Assembly (NCBI GenBank): GCA_023362775.1
Contig: JALMGJ010000002.1
Location: 70,533,414-70,597,413, forward strand
Reading direction: 5' to 3'
Source of the DNA: Charina bottae
Lineage: Eukaryota > Chordata > Lepidosauria > Squamata > Charinaidae
DNA: 64,000 nucleotides
Part shown: piece after piece, positions 1 through 11,402 of the stretch
Numbering within the stretch: the stretch's first letter is position 1
Layout: each line of letters starts with the position of its first letter
Position numbers and translations under genes: made by a program
Notes under the pieces: model-generated
What the model saw: only the letters and a program-made list of their open reading frames with translations
What the model was told of the DNA's origin: nothing
Databases searched by the model: none

Positions 1-1950
1 GCATACTCAGCATGCCTGTCACTGCCTACACCACTGTATTCTGGACCAACTGTAGCTTCCAAGTGGACCACATGTAAAGCACAATGCAATAGTCATGAAG
101 TAGTGACTGAAGTGACTAAGGCATGAGTAACCATTTGGAGGACCTCCTGATCTAGGAATGAGTACAACTGGCACACTAGATGGACCTGTGCAAAGGCTCT
201 CTTAGCCACAGCTGCCATCTGCTCTTCAAGCAGAAGCTGTTATTCCAGGATGAACATCAGATTTCACACCAGTCTCGAATGGGGCAGTGCAACCCCATCC
301 ATCACTAAAAATGGAAAGTCTTCAAATCTGGGGGCCCAAATATCCAGAGTCACTTGGTCTCAACAAGATTGAGCCTGAGTCTGTTCCTCCCCATCCAGAC
401 ACTGGGACAGGACATTGACAACATCATTTGGCTAGCTTGGGGTCAAGAAGTATAACTGTGTATCATCTGCATATTTAAGATACCAGACCCTGAACCAACA
501 AATGACCTCCCCAAATGTTTCATGTAGATATTAAACAGGAGGGGAGAGAGTGTTCAGTTCTGAGGCATCCTACAAATGAGGGGCTGAGGGCATGATCTCT
601 CCCTCCCCCATCAACACTGACTGGATCCAGCTGTGGGGAAAGGAGGAGAACCACCATAATACTGTACCCCCAACTCCCAAACCTCACAGGCAGTCCAGAA
701 GGATACTCTAGAGAATCAGGGAAATGATCTTGTGGGAAATAGGCAAGAACTGTTCTATGAGCAAAGAGGGCAAAACATTCCTTAAGTCCTGGGAGACAAG
801 GTAGAATTTGGAAGAGACTCAGGCAGGCTCCTCCTCCATTCATTGGGGTATAAGTGGGAGGGGAAGTAAAGCACAGTCAGGCTTGCAAGATTCTTTTGAT
901 ATAGCCTATCTCAATAAAGTATAGCTCTAATCTTCCTGTGGAGATGCTTTCCTGATCTGGTCTACCTTTCAGGGCTAACAGATACTGTGATCAACAGTAT
1001 CAAAAGCCACTGAGAAATCAAGGAGCACCAGGATGGGTGCACCACCTCAAAGCTCTGCCAGAATTCATCAACAGGCATGATCAATGCTGTCTCCATACTG
1101 TGTCCTGTCCTGAAGCCTAACTGAAATAAGTCCAGATAATCCACTTTCTCCAGGATGCTTTGTAACTATCATCTAACCACTTTCTCAACAACTTTCCCTA
1201 AAAAGTGGAGGTTGGAGACAGGACAATAATTGCCTATAGGTTCAGGGATGGCTTCTTGAGGAGGGGACACACCACCACCTCCTTCAAGCCTAAAGGCATC
1301 ATGTTCTCTCTCAGAGAAGCCAATACCACAATACCATGCAGGTCATATCCTAGGCAGCCTTGACAACTCTGGAGGGACCTGGATCTAATAAACATGTAAC
1401 AGAAATCAGAGTTTGAGTCCTGTCCACCTCATTGAGAGTTATAGACTCAAATCCATCCCAGAAAACCCCACAACCTCAGCTCAAGAACCTCAACTAGACT
1501 TGCCCAATTGGAGTCCAACTCCACATGATACTGAGTGACTTTATCCGCCAGATAATTAGAACCTTCTTCAAATCCCTGCAGATGATCCTGTGGCCTATCC
1601 TTCCACAGCTGAGACAACTATCAGTGGATGCAATAAGGGCAGAGAAATACTGACATTTTGCCACTCTTATTGCTACAAGGTAATCCCAAATATGGGCTCT
1701 TGCCCATGTTCAATGAGACTCATTCTTCATCAACAGTGCTCCAGCAGCCTCTTCTGGTGCTTCATATCCCAGGGTTCTTTGGTAAAGCAATGTGCACCCC
1801 AGGACCAACACACAGGGAGAAACCGCATAGGAACAATGCAGCCCAGGACACCAGCCACCAACACCACCTCCCCACAAGATCCCCAGGGAAGATCCCAAGG
1901 TCCCTCTGGAATTCTACAGGATCCATCAGTTGCCTGGGTTCATCTTGAGT
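1..1950 (-). pseudogene. Decayed L2-like LINE, RT region (runs off left edge)
   Basis: Read on the minus strand this is a strongly mutated relative of the intact L2-like frame at 49.9-52.9 kb. Recognisable pieces in order are a segment near 1926 matching the MDPIGFQRELG region, an LGKVVEKVV-like stretch near 1200, MDYLDLFQLGFRTGHSMETAL near 1144-1085, and YADDTQLYFL (RT motif C) near 475-450. The C-terminal half continues to base 1. Many stops and frameshifts are present. The family is a non-LTR retrotransposon with APE endonuclease and RT; only RT and the linker before it remain here. The upstream limit near 1950 is where similarity fades. Confidence 0.75.
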
Positions 1951-3559
1951 TCCATGATGGTAAAACATGAGGTTCAATTGATTAAATAAATGATATGAAA
2001 TTAAGCCATATAAAACCATATATTTTGTTAAATATACAACAGAATACTTGTAGATTATTCCCCCCACCCCCATGTGCACACACAGCTTGTACTGAAACTG
2101 AACTGGCACCTTTTCAATGTTCCCAAAGCACTCAGAAAGATTCTAGGACTTTGCATCCCTTTCTGCCAAAGCAAGATATCTTTTACTTTTTTTCTCCGTT
2201 TAGTTTTGCATGCCTCTTTCCAAAGGATTAAGCATACCAAATGTATTGCACAGTAATTCATGCTGTGGCTGATGCCACAGTACCCAAAGTGGCCACTGGC
2301 ACAAGCACGTTGTACTTTTTTTTCTTGCTGAGAACTTTTGTTGGCACTAAAGCTTTTGCTCTGGGGCTGGCTGTTTAGCTTTTTGTTTGCTTGTTTTTTA
2401 CCATTTGAGCGCCCCGGTTTTTTTCTTTCTTTCAGTGGTTCTTGCTTTCCAGCCACTTCTTCTATATTAAGTTCACTCTGTGGCTAAGTCACTGTCTGTC
2501 TCACTGTCTATTTGTTTATCTGCTTGACTCTGTCTTGTGGTTAATTTTGTGCCAGCAGCTTTAAACCAGTCATATATGAGCCCATCATTTCTCCTTCATT
2601 ATTTCAGCACTTGCAACTTTCAAAAAGTCTTTTTCTTCTTCTTGGTACTCAATATGCTTCAAACGATCAAAATTTTCATGGTAGTCAAACTGAAAAAAAA
2701 GTTTAATCTCTCTCGGCCACCATTTGAAGGAATAGTTCTGCCTGTAATCTCTCTTTTTTTTAATCCGCTCCACTCACAATTCAGTACATTACTGTTCTAG
2801 ATCTCTGCAGCTTTTACTTTGAACCCTGCTTTCCTGGGGAATGAGTTGCTGCATTTTTATTGTCAGTTTCTCTTTGACAGCATGTGATGATATTTATTCC
2901 TGCAAATATTATTAAATGGTGTGGCAGAAGACTGAAGTATGCAACTGTACAAATCGATATGCATCTCCCTCTAGATCTTAACCTCAGGTTCTCTACTGCC
3001 TTAGGTGTTAATCCTCTGCTGGTGTTTTTGGAATTCTTTCTCTCCATGTACCCTCTTTGGAAATGTTTGGGTTTCTACCGGCATCATGCTCGAACATAGA
3101 CCGGAGGTCATTTTCTCAGCTCACATGGAGCAATATTAAGGTCCCAAAACCCTGGTCTATGTCATGGATGTAGATACCCTAAGTGTTTCCCCAAATTCTA
3201 TATGCTGGGGTTCTGTGGGGCATGTGCAAGGTTCCTTGGCAAAATATTTGGTGTAGAAAGTTTAAGCCAAAATCCAGATCTTACTTACTCAGTATATTTA
3301 CTTTGAAATATGTGTCACTGAAGAATATGAGCTTTCTTTTCTTAAATGTGCATTGGATGAGGTTGGGAGTAAACCTCTGAAAAGCTAGGAGAGTGAATCG
3401 CCTTTCCAAGGGCCTGCTATATCAGCTGCAGCTGTGGTTTACTTATATTTTTATTGTATTTAACTTATACCTGAAGAGTTATTTTAAAACAAATGCACAA
3501 ATGATATTGTGAGCTCCCTATGTTGTTGTAAGGTGTAAGTTGAGAATTGCACAACGTTA
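1951..3559. other. Mostly unassigned sequence, possible decayed coding-like stretch 2055-2800 (-)
   Basis: No repeat family was recognised. On the minus strand, 2055-2456 holds a 133-residue open frame whose first half is rich in Lys, Ser and Gln. A second open stretch at 2585-2773 includes acidic and Lys-rich residues. Stops separate them. The pair could be remains of a processed pseudogene, but I recognise no family, so no product is given. 2885-3559 shows nothing I can name. Confidence 0.3.
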
Positions 3560-3703
3560 TAGATGGTTAGATAGTATCACTGATGTAATGAACATGAATT
3601 TTAGTAAACTCCGGGAGACAGTGGAGGACAGGAAGGCCTGGCGTGCTATGGTCCATGGGTCACGAAGAGTCAGACACGACTAAACGACTGAACAACAACA
3701 AAA
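3560..3703 (+). mobile_element. Bov-B LINE 3' end fragment
   Basis: The stretch reads as the last codons and 3' terminus of Bov-B: a gatggttagatagtatcac block, the aaactccgggagacagtgg block, then agtcagacacgactaaacg followed by aacaacaaca. It matches the longer Bov-B 3' ends at 13.6 kb (-) and 63.1 kb (+). It is strongly 5'-truncated, as is usual for this family. Confidence 0.85.
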
Positions 3704-3817
3704 AATACTGTATATAGGAAGAATTGACAACTTTTTTGCCATTGGGAATTGCACGTCCTGGGGTGGGTGAGGCAGTATGATTGGTGATGTCATGATGAGG
3801 CTGAAATTTTTGGCTCT

Positions 3818-3832
3818 CTGTTAGGAGGACTG
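3818..3832. repeat. Target-site duplication of the 3.8-5.9 kb PLE, left copy
   Basis: ctgttaggaggactg here is repeated exactly at 5935-5949. The two copies bracket the PLE. The last two bases (tg) may belong to the element, so the true TSD is 13-15 bp. Confidence 0.85.
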
Positions 3833-3904
3833 TCTATGAAGGTTCTCAGTCATCCAGGTGGAATTGTCTGTAGCTTGAATCATGTCAACTGGATTTCTAT
3901 TTTC

Positions 3905-3952
3905 TCAGTGGAAATGTTTCGCTCCTTATCCAAGAAGCTTCTTCAGTCTGAG
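3905..3952 (-). ncRNA. Hammerhead-ribozyme-like core in PLE 3' region (degenerate)
   Basis: On the minus strand CTGAAGA (3946-3940) is followed by a stem GCTTCTT/AAGGAGC with GGAT loop and then GAAAC (GAAA at 3920-3917). This fits the CUGANGA...GAAA hammerhead core. PLEs are known to carry such motifs with a minimal helix III. Here the helix III/cleavage segment is ACATT rather than ACGTT, probably CpG decay, so cleavage activity is doubtful. Confidence 0.65.
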
Positions 3953-4046
3953 CAAAGTTTGTAAGGGAATCCTTAAATATGTTTCTAGGGTGGCTGTGTG
4001 ACCTTGCACCTGGGGCTAGGTCATGGTTATTTTGAGATGTTTATTT

Positions 4047-5934
4047 CTAAGTCCCTTTATCATCCAAAGGAGGATCGTTAAGATTACCTTGCTGTTGTTG
4101 AGATTGCGAAATGGTCTTAATCTTCCTAGGCACAGAAGACAAAGCAGGAAGGAAAATAGGGGAAAGATTGTGCCTGAGGCCCCCACCTCTATTCAAAGAA
4201 GGATTTTCCAAGTTGGCATAAATGGATTCCTTGACCCCTCTTTCAAACCACTTATCTTCCTTGTCTAAAATGTGAACATTAATGTCCTCAAATGAGTGTC
4301 CTTTTTCCTTTAGATGAAGGTAAACTGCTGACTCTGGTCCTGTGGTGTTACTTCTCCTGTGTTGGGCCATCCTCCTGTACAAAGGTTGTTTGGTTTCTCC
4401 AATGTAGAGCTCAGAGCACTCCTCACTGCACTGAATTGCATACACTACATTGCTTTTCTTGTGTTTTGGAGTTTGATCTTTGGGGTGTACAAGCCTCTGT
4501 CTCAGTGTGTTGGTGGGTTTGAAATATACAGATATGTGGTGTTTGCCAAATATCCTTTTTATCTTTTCAGACACACCAGCCATGTAAGGAATGACCAGGT
4601 TCTTCCGTTTACTCTAAGTCTCAGCCCTGTCTGTCACTGTTTTAGGTCTGGTAGACTTAAGGCCCAATTTGGATATCCACAGGCCTTCAGAGCTGTTCTC
4701 AGGTGCTGATTTTCATTCTTTTTGGAATCCATGGAGGTGGGGATGGTTTCTGCTCTGTGTGACAATGTCCTGATGACCCCTAGTTTGTGCTGTAGTGGAT
4801 GGTGGGAGTCAAACATCAGATATTGATCTGTGTGTGTGGGTTTCCTGTAGATCCCTATTTCTAGCTTGCCACCAGTCCCAATAAGGACTTCACAGTCTAG
4901 GAATGCCAGTCTGTTGTCCTTGGTGTCTTCTCTGGTGAACCTAATGTTGGCATCTATAGTGTTTATATGGTCCGTGAAGGCCTGTACTTCCTGGGCCTTG
5001 ATTTTAACCCAGGTGTCATCCACATACCTGAACCAGTGGGTGGGCGCCGTTCCCTGGAATGTGTTGAGTGCTTTCTTCTCCACTTCTTCCATGTATAAAT
5101 TGGCCACAATGGGTGACACAGGAGAACCCATGGCACAGCCGTGTTTTTGTCTGTAAAAGTCACCTCTGTATGAGAAATAAGTAGTGTTGAGACACAGGTC
5201 CAGAAGATGGCAGATCTGGTTTGGGTTGAGATGGTTTCTCCTTTCAAGGGTGCTGTCCTCTTCTAGTCTCTTCCTGACCGCGGATAGAGCATGAGTGGTG
5301 GGGATGCTGGTGAAAAGGGAGGACACATCGAAGGAGACCATAGTTTCATCTGTATCCAGTTTCAGGATCTTTGCTTTGGAAACAAATTCTTCCGAATTAT
5401 GGATGTGGTGTTCAGAGTGTCCAACCAGAGGTGCTAGTATGGTAGAGAGGTGTTTGGCAATGTTGTATGTTACCGAATTAATGCTGCTGACTATGGGTCG
5501 AAGGGGTGTTCCTTCCTTGTGGATCTTAGGGAGTCCGAAAATGCAGGGGATGGCTTCTCCAGGATACAGACGGTGGTAGGTAATCCTATCGATGGAGCCA
5601 CCATGTTCCAATTGTTTCAAACTGTCTATTACCTTTTTCTTGTAATTGCTGGTGGGGTCTCTTTTCAGTTTTTCATATGTATGGTGATCCTCCAAAAGTG
5701 AGGTAATTTTATTGTGGTAGTCTGCAGTGTTTAGAACCACTGTACATCTTCCTTTGTCAGCAGGTAAAATGGTGATGGTTTCATATTTGCTGAGGGCTGT
5801 CAGGGCTCTCCTCTCTTGGACGGTAAGGTTGGGGGGAGGAGGTTGAGCACTGGACAGAGCTGCAGATATTTTAAGCCGGAGTTGTTCTGCTTCCTCAAAA
5901 GGTAGGTGGTTGTTGTGGGTGGCAGATTCTGTGG
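4047..5934 (-). pseudogene. PLE polyprotein: reverse transcriptase + GIY-YIG endonuclease, one frameshift
   Basis: Penelope-like elements encode one protein that nicks DNA with a GIY-YIG endonuclease and copies its RNA with a telomerase-related RT. The frame is open from the truncated 5' end at 5934. Upstream of 5740 it includes a conserved-looking ILPADKGR stretch. Counting from the GTG at 5740: motif A VSFDVSSLFTSIP at residues 135-147, motif B GCAMGSPVSP near 201-210, motif C YVDD at 239-242. The frame then breaks near 4659. Compared with 15,041-15,058, ten bases (gatttggtga) are missing. The endonuclease continues in another frame from 4583 to 4047: VYAI at 47-50, Cys 52 and 56, YIG at 60-62, Arg70, His75 and a candidate catalytic Glu119. 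The product is therefore split and 5'-truncated. Confidence 0.88.
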
Positions 5935-5949
5935 CTGTTAGGAGGACTG
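5935..5949. repeat. Target-site duplication of the 3.8-5.9 kb PLE, right copy
   Basis: Exact copy of the 15 bases at 3818-3832, directly adjoining the truncated 5' end of the PLE. Confidence 0.85.
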
Positions 5950-6588
5950 GGCTCTGAACTTACTACGGAATGGTCAAGGCACCAAATCGGTCCACTCAGC
6001 TTCTACAGGCTGAGGTGAGGTTTAAACTTTCAAACGCAAGCCCACTCTTTGGATCTACAGTTCTCTCTTTCATATATGTCATCTCTCCAAACATACCTAT
6101 CTGATGACCTGCAGACCTTCTTTACTCCTCCGTCTCTCATCCCAACCTCTCAATTTCTTCCTCTCCTACGGCAGATCACCCTCAGCCATCCCTCCTCCCC
6201 GTTTCATCCTTGAGTCCTCCACTCCAATGCAATCTGCTCTCCCTGCTCCTTCTGCATATGTTGTGTCTCAACCACCTCTCCCTGGTTTTCCCATTGACCA
6301 GGCAACAGCAGGGAGATTAAGAGGTCTCCAACATGGTGGAGTCCAACTGCCAGCTCCCTGCTTATTAAGGAGGTTTCTAGGTGGGACTCAGGAATCAGCA
6401 GTGCACGAGAGCTCTATGTTTTGACTAGTGTACAGGAATAGAAAGATATGCCCGTGAGTCAGCTGGCCCTGTCTATTCCCAGTGCAAACAATGTGAGCCA
6501 ACTCACAAATGATGTGGGAAAGAGCCTGTCATTGGATTTCCAGATGCAACATCGTCCTCAGGAGGCCCACTATTTTGTTCCAAACCAT
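5950..6588. other. Unassigned sequence
   Basis: No gene or repeat family was recognised. There is a pyrimidine-rich stretch near 6100-6260, with an open frame too poor in features to support a gene. Confidence 0.4.
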
Positions 6589-6785
6589 GGTTATTTATTA
6601 GATTTATATCTATCTTTCTAGTTTCCCTCTCTTTTTTCTCACAACAAAAGTCCTGTGAGGTAGGTTCAGTTGAGAGAAGGTGACTGGCGCAAAGTCACTC
6701 ACTGAGCTTCTATGGTGGAGGATGGACCAGAACCTGGTCTTGCTGCTCCTAGCCCAACACCTTAACCACCACACCATCCTGAGTG
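6589..6785 (-). mobile_element. Old tRNA-derived SINE (Sauria/MIR-like), minus strand
   Basis: Read in reverse, a tRNA-like head (ggttaaggtgttgggctag, agaaccaggttctg) is followed by a gtgact/ctcagtgagtgact block and an A/T-rich tail ending in ttatttatta. The order matches the better-preserved Sauria SINEs at 8.95 and 38.73 kb, but divergence is high. Confidence 0.6.
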
Positions 6786-7330
6786 TTAAGCAGCTCCATC
6801 ATTTATCTGATCTCAATTGCATGGACAGCGGCCTATTAGCCCACGTGCACTTGAATGTTTCCACTCAAGCAACTCATGACATTTGGTGGGAAGGGCCAGA
6901 AGAATAGCATAAAAAGATGGAACTTTTCATCTTGCCACTGCCTGAAGAAATAGATACACCGAAAGGACATATTTGAAATTTTTAACCCCCCAATCCTGTA
7001 TGCTGCTGAAGAGTAGTTACAAAATTAAGAGAGGAGGGTTTGTTCTTTTCAAGGTATGGCAAAAAAAAAAAAGGGGGGGGGGAAATCCTCATTTGCAAGC
7101 ACCCCCTCCTTGCCTCAAAATTCGTTCAGAATTATTGGAAGTGTTTGTTCTGGAAGGCTTGTCCTGGGAAAGAGGGAAAAGCCAACTCTGCACGCCAGGT
7201 TAGCCATGACCATGGAGCTGAGAGGTGACCCCGCACCACCTGCTGGGGGGTTGCTGAAAGGTGCTTGGCTGGCAGCAGCAGGGAGCTGAGAGGAGCCCCT
7301 CACTCGGGCCTCCTGGCCTCAGCTGCTAGC
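6786..7330. other. Unassigned sequence with poly-A/poly-G run
   Basis: An A12-G10-like run lies at 7059-7082. Nothing else was recognised. Confidence 0.4.
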
Positions 7331-7398
7331 TTGCTGGCTGGGGAATTCTGGGAGATGAAGTCCACACATCTTAAAGTTGCCAAGGTTGAGAAACACTG
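7331..7398. mobile_element. Half of an hAT-type MITE (cagtgtttctcaacc family)
   Basis: ggggaattctgggag...cacatcttaaagttgccaaggttgagaaacactg is the right half of the short hAT MITE seen complete at 23,475-23,587. The left half is missing. Confidence 0.65.
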
Positions 7399-8950
7399 TG
7401 CTAGAAGCATGGTTAAGAGGCAGGCCTGGAGCAAGTGAATGTGCCCACGTGTGCTAGCGGGGGGGGGGCAGCTCTGGAGGAGTGTCGGGATGGTTGCTGT
7501 TAGGCTGGGAAGAAAAGGTTTTAATGAGGCCTGGTGTTTGCTGATCCGGCAATCTTCATGGACGCCATCCAACTTCGCAATAGAGTTACCCGCTTAAACA
7601 AAAACCGCCAAAGGAGCTGAGCAGGGAAAAGAACACATTTTCCTGTGTAGCAAACTGTGAAGTACAATCAGGAATATACAGCAAAACCCTCAGAAACCAA
7701 TTACTGTTTGCGAGAACCAAACTGCTAAAAATACTCCCCCTTTTCTGCTCCAGCGAAAGGGAAGAAGTGCTGAGCCATCGGAACGGCTGCCCCCTGCCCG
7801 AGCCGCTCTGCCCCAGCCAAAGCCCGCTGACTGAATGCCCTGGGCGCCCCTGCCAGACCCAGGCGGGTCCAGCTCCTAAGGCTCATGAAGCCGAGGCAGG
7901 CGGGGAGAGAATTGCCCACCTTGCCATCCCTGCTGCGATTTTATCCTCTTTTCTCCTCTCCCAGGATGAGAGGCTGGTCAGGTGCGGCCGTGGAAGTATA
8001 TCTTTCACTTAACAGCTGTGCTGCCCAGCCAGACTGGCATGCTGGTTTAATGCAAGGGCTAGCTGGGAATAGACAGAGGTGGGAGGCAAGCCAAGTTGCA
8101 GAATTAATTCTAAAGCAAGAGAATAATTCTTCAACCCAAAGAATGCCTTGGAACAGGAGTCACTGCTTCTCAATGGACCCCCATATTTCATTAAGCTATG
8201 GCTTACTAATAAACCACAATCAACTGGCTTCATGCAACATACATGTGTGTATGTATGAGCACACATTAACCATGTTCAGAAACCACAGTGGCTGATGTCT
8301 AGACACAAATGCAGCGTTGGCACTGGAGTGACACAAACTGTCCCCCCAGCAATCTCATGCCGTTATCACCAGGGGTTTGCAATCACAACCAAGCCTTGTA
8401 CCAGGGGCCATTTTATTCTTGAACAAAGAGTTGTTATTTCAGCTTAGTGACAGCTCTTCAGAAATGGCAAAGTATGGCTGCCTTGTGATTTAAGGCATCG
8501 TCTATGCTCCCATTCAAGGATTCTTAGCTCCCGGGCTCCCGTTCTGGCAATGTGGTGCATCATTCAGAAAAAGCATCTCAAGGCGGAACTGTTGGAGTAC
8601 CAAATCTCAGGGATTATTTTTAGCCTGGGCCTGGTGGGAACCTAAGGGGGTGGGACAAGGCACTCAGTTATTTTTCTGGCCTGAAATGATAGCTGTGAGC
8701 ACTGATTGTGTGACGGTTCTCCAGGCTAAGCTATTGGCCAGAAAGGGCAGGGACTGGTTGGCTGAAGGTTCCTGTGAGCTCCTAACTATATAAACATGAT
8801 ATTACTTGCAGTGTTTTGATATCTGGATAGATCTGCAAAGAGTCAGAACAGCTCAACTCAGTCTTGGGTGCATTTTTAAACTGGACTGGAGATGGAAAGC
8901 CTGGTCATTTGGGAGTCTCAAAGCTAACAAACTAAGAAACTGTTCCAAGG
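7399..8950. other. Unassigned sequence
   Basis: About 1.5 kb with no recognised coding region or repeat. 7740-7900 is moderately GC-rich. ctatataaac at 8787-8796 resembles a TATA box, but no gene or LTR boundary follows. The open frames here (such as 7885-8295) have no recognisable domains. Confidence 0.4.
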
Positions 8951-9200
8951 CTTGGTGGGTTGTGTGGACCTGGTTCAACGGGCTAGAAACCAGGAGACTG
9001 AGAGTTCTAGTCCCGCCTCAGGCATGAAAGCCGGCTGGGCGACCTTGGCCAGTCACTCTCTCTCAGCCCAGCTCACCTCACAGGGTTGTTGTTGTGGGGA
9101 AAATAGGAGGAGGAAGGAGTATTAGGTATGTTCGCCGCCTTGAGTTATTTATAAAAATAATAAAAAGCGGGATAGAAAATAAATAAATAAATAAATAAAC
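8951..9200 (+). mobile_element. Sauria-type tRNA-derived SINE
   Basis: The tRNA-like head includes a B-box-like gttctagtcccgcc. It is followed by aggcatgaaagccggctggg, the ccagtcactctctctcagcc block, ttgttgttgtggggaaaat, and a tail gttcgccgccttgagttat running into (aaat)n. It is nearly full-length and closely matches the copy at 38,734-38,980. Such SINEs are characteristic of squamates and are the strongest single taxonomic clue here. Confidence 0.88.
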
Positions 9201-9806
9201 CCGCTTTCCCATCTCCTAACCCTCCTGAATCCAATTTAAAACACATTCAAGACTGAGCGGTACTGTTTTAAGAACACTACAAGCATTGAGAGGTTTACAT
9301 ATTTGCTCATCTATAGAGTCATAGAAAACCACCAGTCAATCAACATTTGTTCTTCCTGGCATAGCTGAGCACATAGAACTGCCTGACCGTCAGTATGCAC
9401 CAGTTGTCCCCTCAGATCCATGCTTAAACACACTGTCTTCACTTTTCTTCATAAAACATTTAATATTTCTCCATATTCTTGGGTTCACCACAGTGGCAAG
9501 CTGCCATTGCCTTCCAAACTTGTAATGGCGAAACAATGACACAAGGTCCTATGTCCATGCCAGCAACTGCAACATTGGGTTATACAGGAGTTGGGAGGTG
9601 GAACAGGCCAAGAATCCCCTCCAGTGAGATCACTGACTGTCCCTTCAAGGACAAAGCCACAATGCATTGCCCTTTATTTTTCCAACATTTTATTTATTTC
9701 TAATCTTTATATCCCAGCCCAATCCTAAGAGTTGCTGGGTATGTAACAAGATAAAACATACATAGGACAAAGAAGAAAGAAAAAGATATAACAAGGCCCC
9801 AAAAGC
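9201..9806. other. Unassigned sequence
   Basis: Nothing recognised between the SINE tail and the next MITE. Confidence 0.4.
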
Positions 9807-10091
9807 AACTAAGCCAGGGGTGGGGAACCTTTTTTCTGCCAAGGGCCATTTGAATATTTATAACCGGGGACCGGGGGGGTGGGGGGCCGGGTTTCTGGGA
9901 TTCCCACGGACCGGGGGCTGGAGTTTGCGGGCGGGAGCCAATCACAAGCACTGGGAGGCGGGGTTTGCAGGCGGGAGCCAATCACGTGGAAGGGGTGGGG
10001 TTTGCGGGCGGGAGCCCCACGGGCCTTAGGCGGGAGCCCCGCAGGCCTTATACGGCCCGCGGGCCTGACGTTGCCCACCCCTGAACTAAGC
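9807..10091. mobile_element. hAT-type MITE with 8-bp TSD (caggggtggggaacc family)
   Basis: The element is 9815-10083 (269 bp). It opens caggggtggggaacc and closes ttgcccacccctg as imperfect terminal inverted repeats. It is flanked by exact 8-bp duplications aactaagc (9807-9814, 10084-10091), the hAT signature. The GC-rich interior has tandem gggagccaatcac-type repeats. There is no transposase, so it is non-autonomous. Confidence 0.92.
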
Positions 10092-10123
10092 CAAAAGCAC
10101 ACTTGAACAAGATTGTGTTAACC

Positions 10124-10487
10124 TACTTATGAAATGAGGGGTGTGGTGGCTCAGCGGGTAAGACACCAGGCTTGTCGATAGGAAGATCGCAAGCTCGGAG
10201 GTTTGAGACCCGAGCACCACGTGACGGAGTGAGCTCCCGCACTCGCCCCAGCTCTTGCCAACCTAGCAATTCAAAAGCATGCAAATGCAAGTAGATGAAT
10301 AGGTACCACTTCGGTTGGAAGGTAACAGCGTTCCACGCACGTCATGCCGGCCACATGACCGCGGAAGCGTCTTCAGACAACGCTGGCTCTTTGGCTAAGA
10401 AACGGAGATGAGCACCGGCCCCTAGAGTTGGACACGACTACACAAATGTGTGGGGGGAACCTTTACCTTTACCTTTACTTATGAAAT
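10124..10487 (+). mobile_element. tRNA-derived SINE with Bov-B-like tail and 12-bp TSD
   Basis: The body 10136-10475 starts with a tRNA-like head (tggctcagcgggtaaga near 10147, ggtttgagacc B box near 10200). It ends in a gttggacacgactacac segment resembling the Bov-B 3' terminus, then (ctttac)n. The flanks tacttatgaaat at 10124-10135 and 10476-10487 are exact duplications, showing LINE-type insertion. The related head at 42.3 kb has a different, L2-type tail. Confidence 0.9.
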
Positions 10488-10552
10488 TCAAGCAGGGTTG
10501 GGGTCATCTGTAGTTTCCTTTCCTTCAAGGTCTAGACCTGGATGTGCATAGT

Positions 10553-10553
10553 G

Positions 10554-10638
<85 letters not shown>

Positions 10639-10658
10639 ATGTTTGTTTGTTTGTTTGT
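10553..10658. repeat. (TATGTA)n microsatellite followed by (GTTT)n
   Basis: About 14 hexamer units from 10553 to 10640, then gttt units to 10658. The (GTTT)n part is the A-rich tail of the adjoining minus-strand LINE. Confidence 0.95.
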
Positions 10659-11402
10659 TACATTTCTAAGACCGCCCGTCTCCCCCTCAAGGAGGGACTC
10701 TGGGCAGTTTACAACCACAACATCATTAAAATACAATAAATATAACAATACAAATACAAATACAATAAAATCCAAGTGGCAGGTGGTTCTTACAGTGAAG
10801 ATAAAAATATTTTAAAAATTTGAGCCGGCTCTAAGAGATCAGCCATCCCCAAGCATGACTACTTTCCTTCTTGCCCCAGGCGAGATCACAGAGCCAGGTT
10901 TTTAATTTTTTCCTGAAGTCCAGGAGTGAAGTGGCCTGTCTTATCTCTGGGGGTAGGATGTTCCATAGGGCAGGTGCCACTGCAGAGAAGGCTCACCTCC
11001 GAGACCCCGCTAGATGGGATTGTTTCATAGAGGGGGTCCGCAGCATACCCTCTCTGCAAGATCGGGTGGGACGGGATGATGTAATGGGGATGAGGCAGTC
11101 CCTCAGATAACCTGGGCCCATGCCATGTAGGGCTTTAAAGGTAATAACCAACACCTTGAATTGGAAGAAGCAAACTGGCACCCAATGCAGCTCACAGAGC
11201 AGAAGTGTTACAGTATGTGTGTCGATCTTGGTGCATCTAAAACTGCCCGCGCGGCCGCATTCTGCACCAGCTGTAGCTTCCGGATATTCTTCAAGGGTAG
11301 CCCCATGTAGAGTGCATTACAGTAATCTATGTGGGAGACAACCAGGGCATGAGTGACCGTTCAAAGGGCCTCTCGGTCTAGGAAAGGGTGTAACTGGCTC
11401 TT
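10641..11402 (-). pseudogene. L2-like LINE 3' end (RT C-terminus and tail)
   Basis: Minus strand, from 11402: QLRPFLD-, NALYMGLPLKNI-like and KLQLVQNAA-like segments, then a segment at 11181-10993 with FQFKVLVITFKALHGMGPGYLRD, then the FSAVAPALWNILP-type C-terminus near 10970. A 3' UTR follows, ending in the aaccgcccagagtccctcc-type hairpin and a (caaa)n tail at 10641. It is 5'-truncated and frameshifted relative to the intact copy at 49.9 kb. Confidence 0.85.

Larger units (their letters stand above)
3833..5934 (-). mobile_element. Penelope-like retroelement, 5'-truncated, with TSD
   Basis: A 2.1-kb PLE on the minus strand. From its 5' end it has the RT domain, a linker, the GIY-YIG endonuclease, a 3' UTR with a hammerhead-like core (3905-3952), and a terminus ending near base 3833. 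It is bounded by a 15-bp TSD. The 5' end is truncated inside the coding region; no start codon or 5' UTR is present. The 3' terminus agrees with that of the palindromic PLE at 14,214, which supports the boundary. Confidence 0.9.

Noticed and set aside
8787..8796. TATA box of a promoter (ctatataaac)
   Set aside because: No gene, LTR end or transcript feature follows; such words are common in AT-rich DNA.
10488..10775. Open frames on both strands with Tyr-Thr or Ile-Cys repeats
   Set aside because: Translations of the (TATGTA)n microsatellite.
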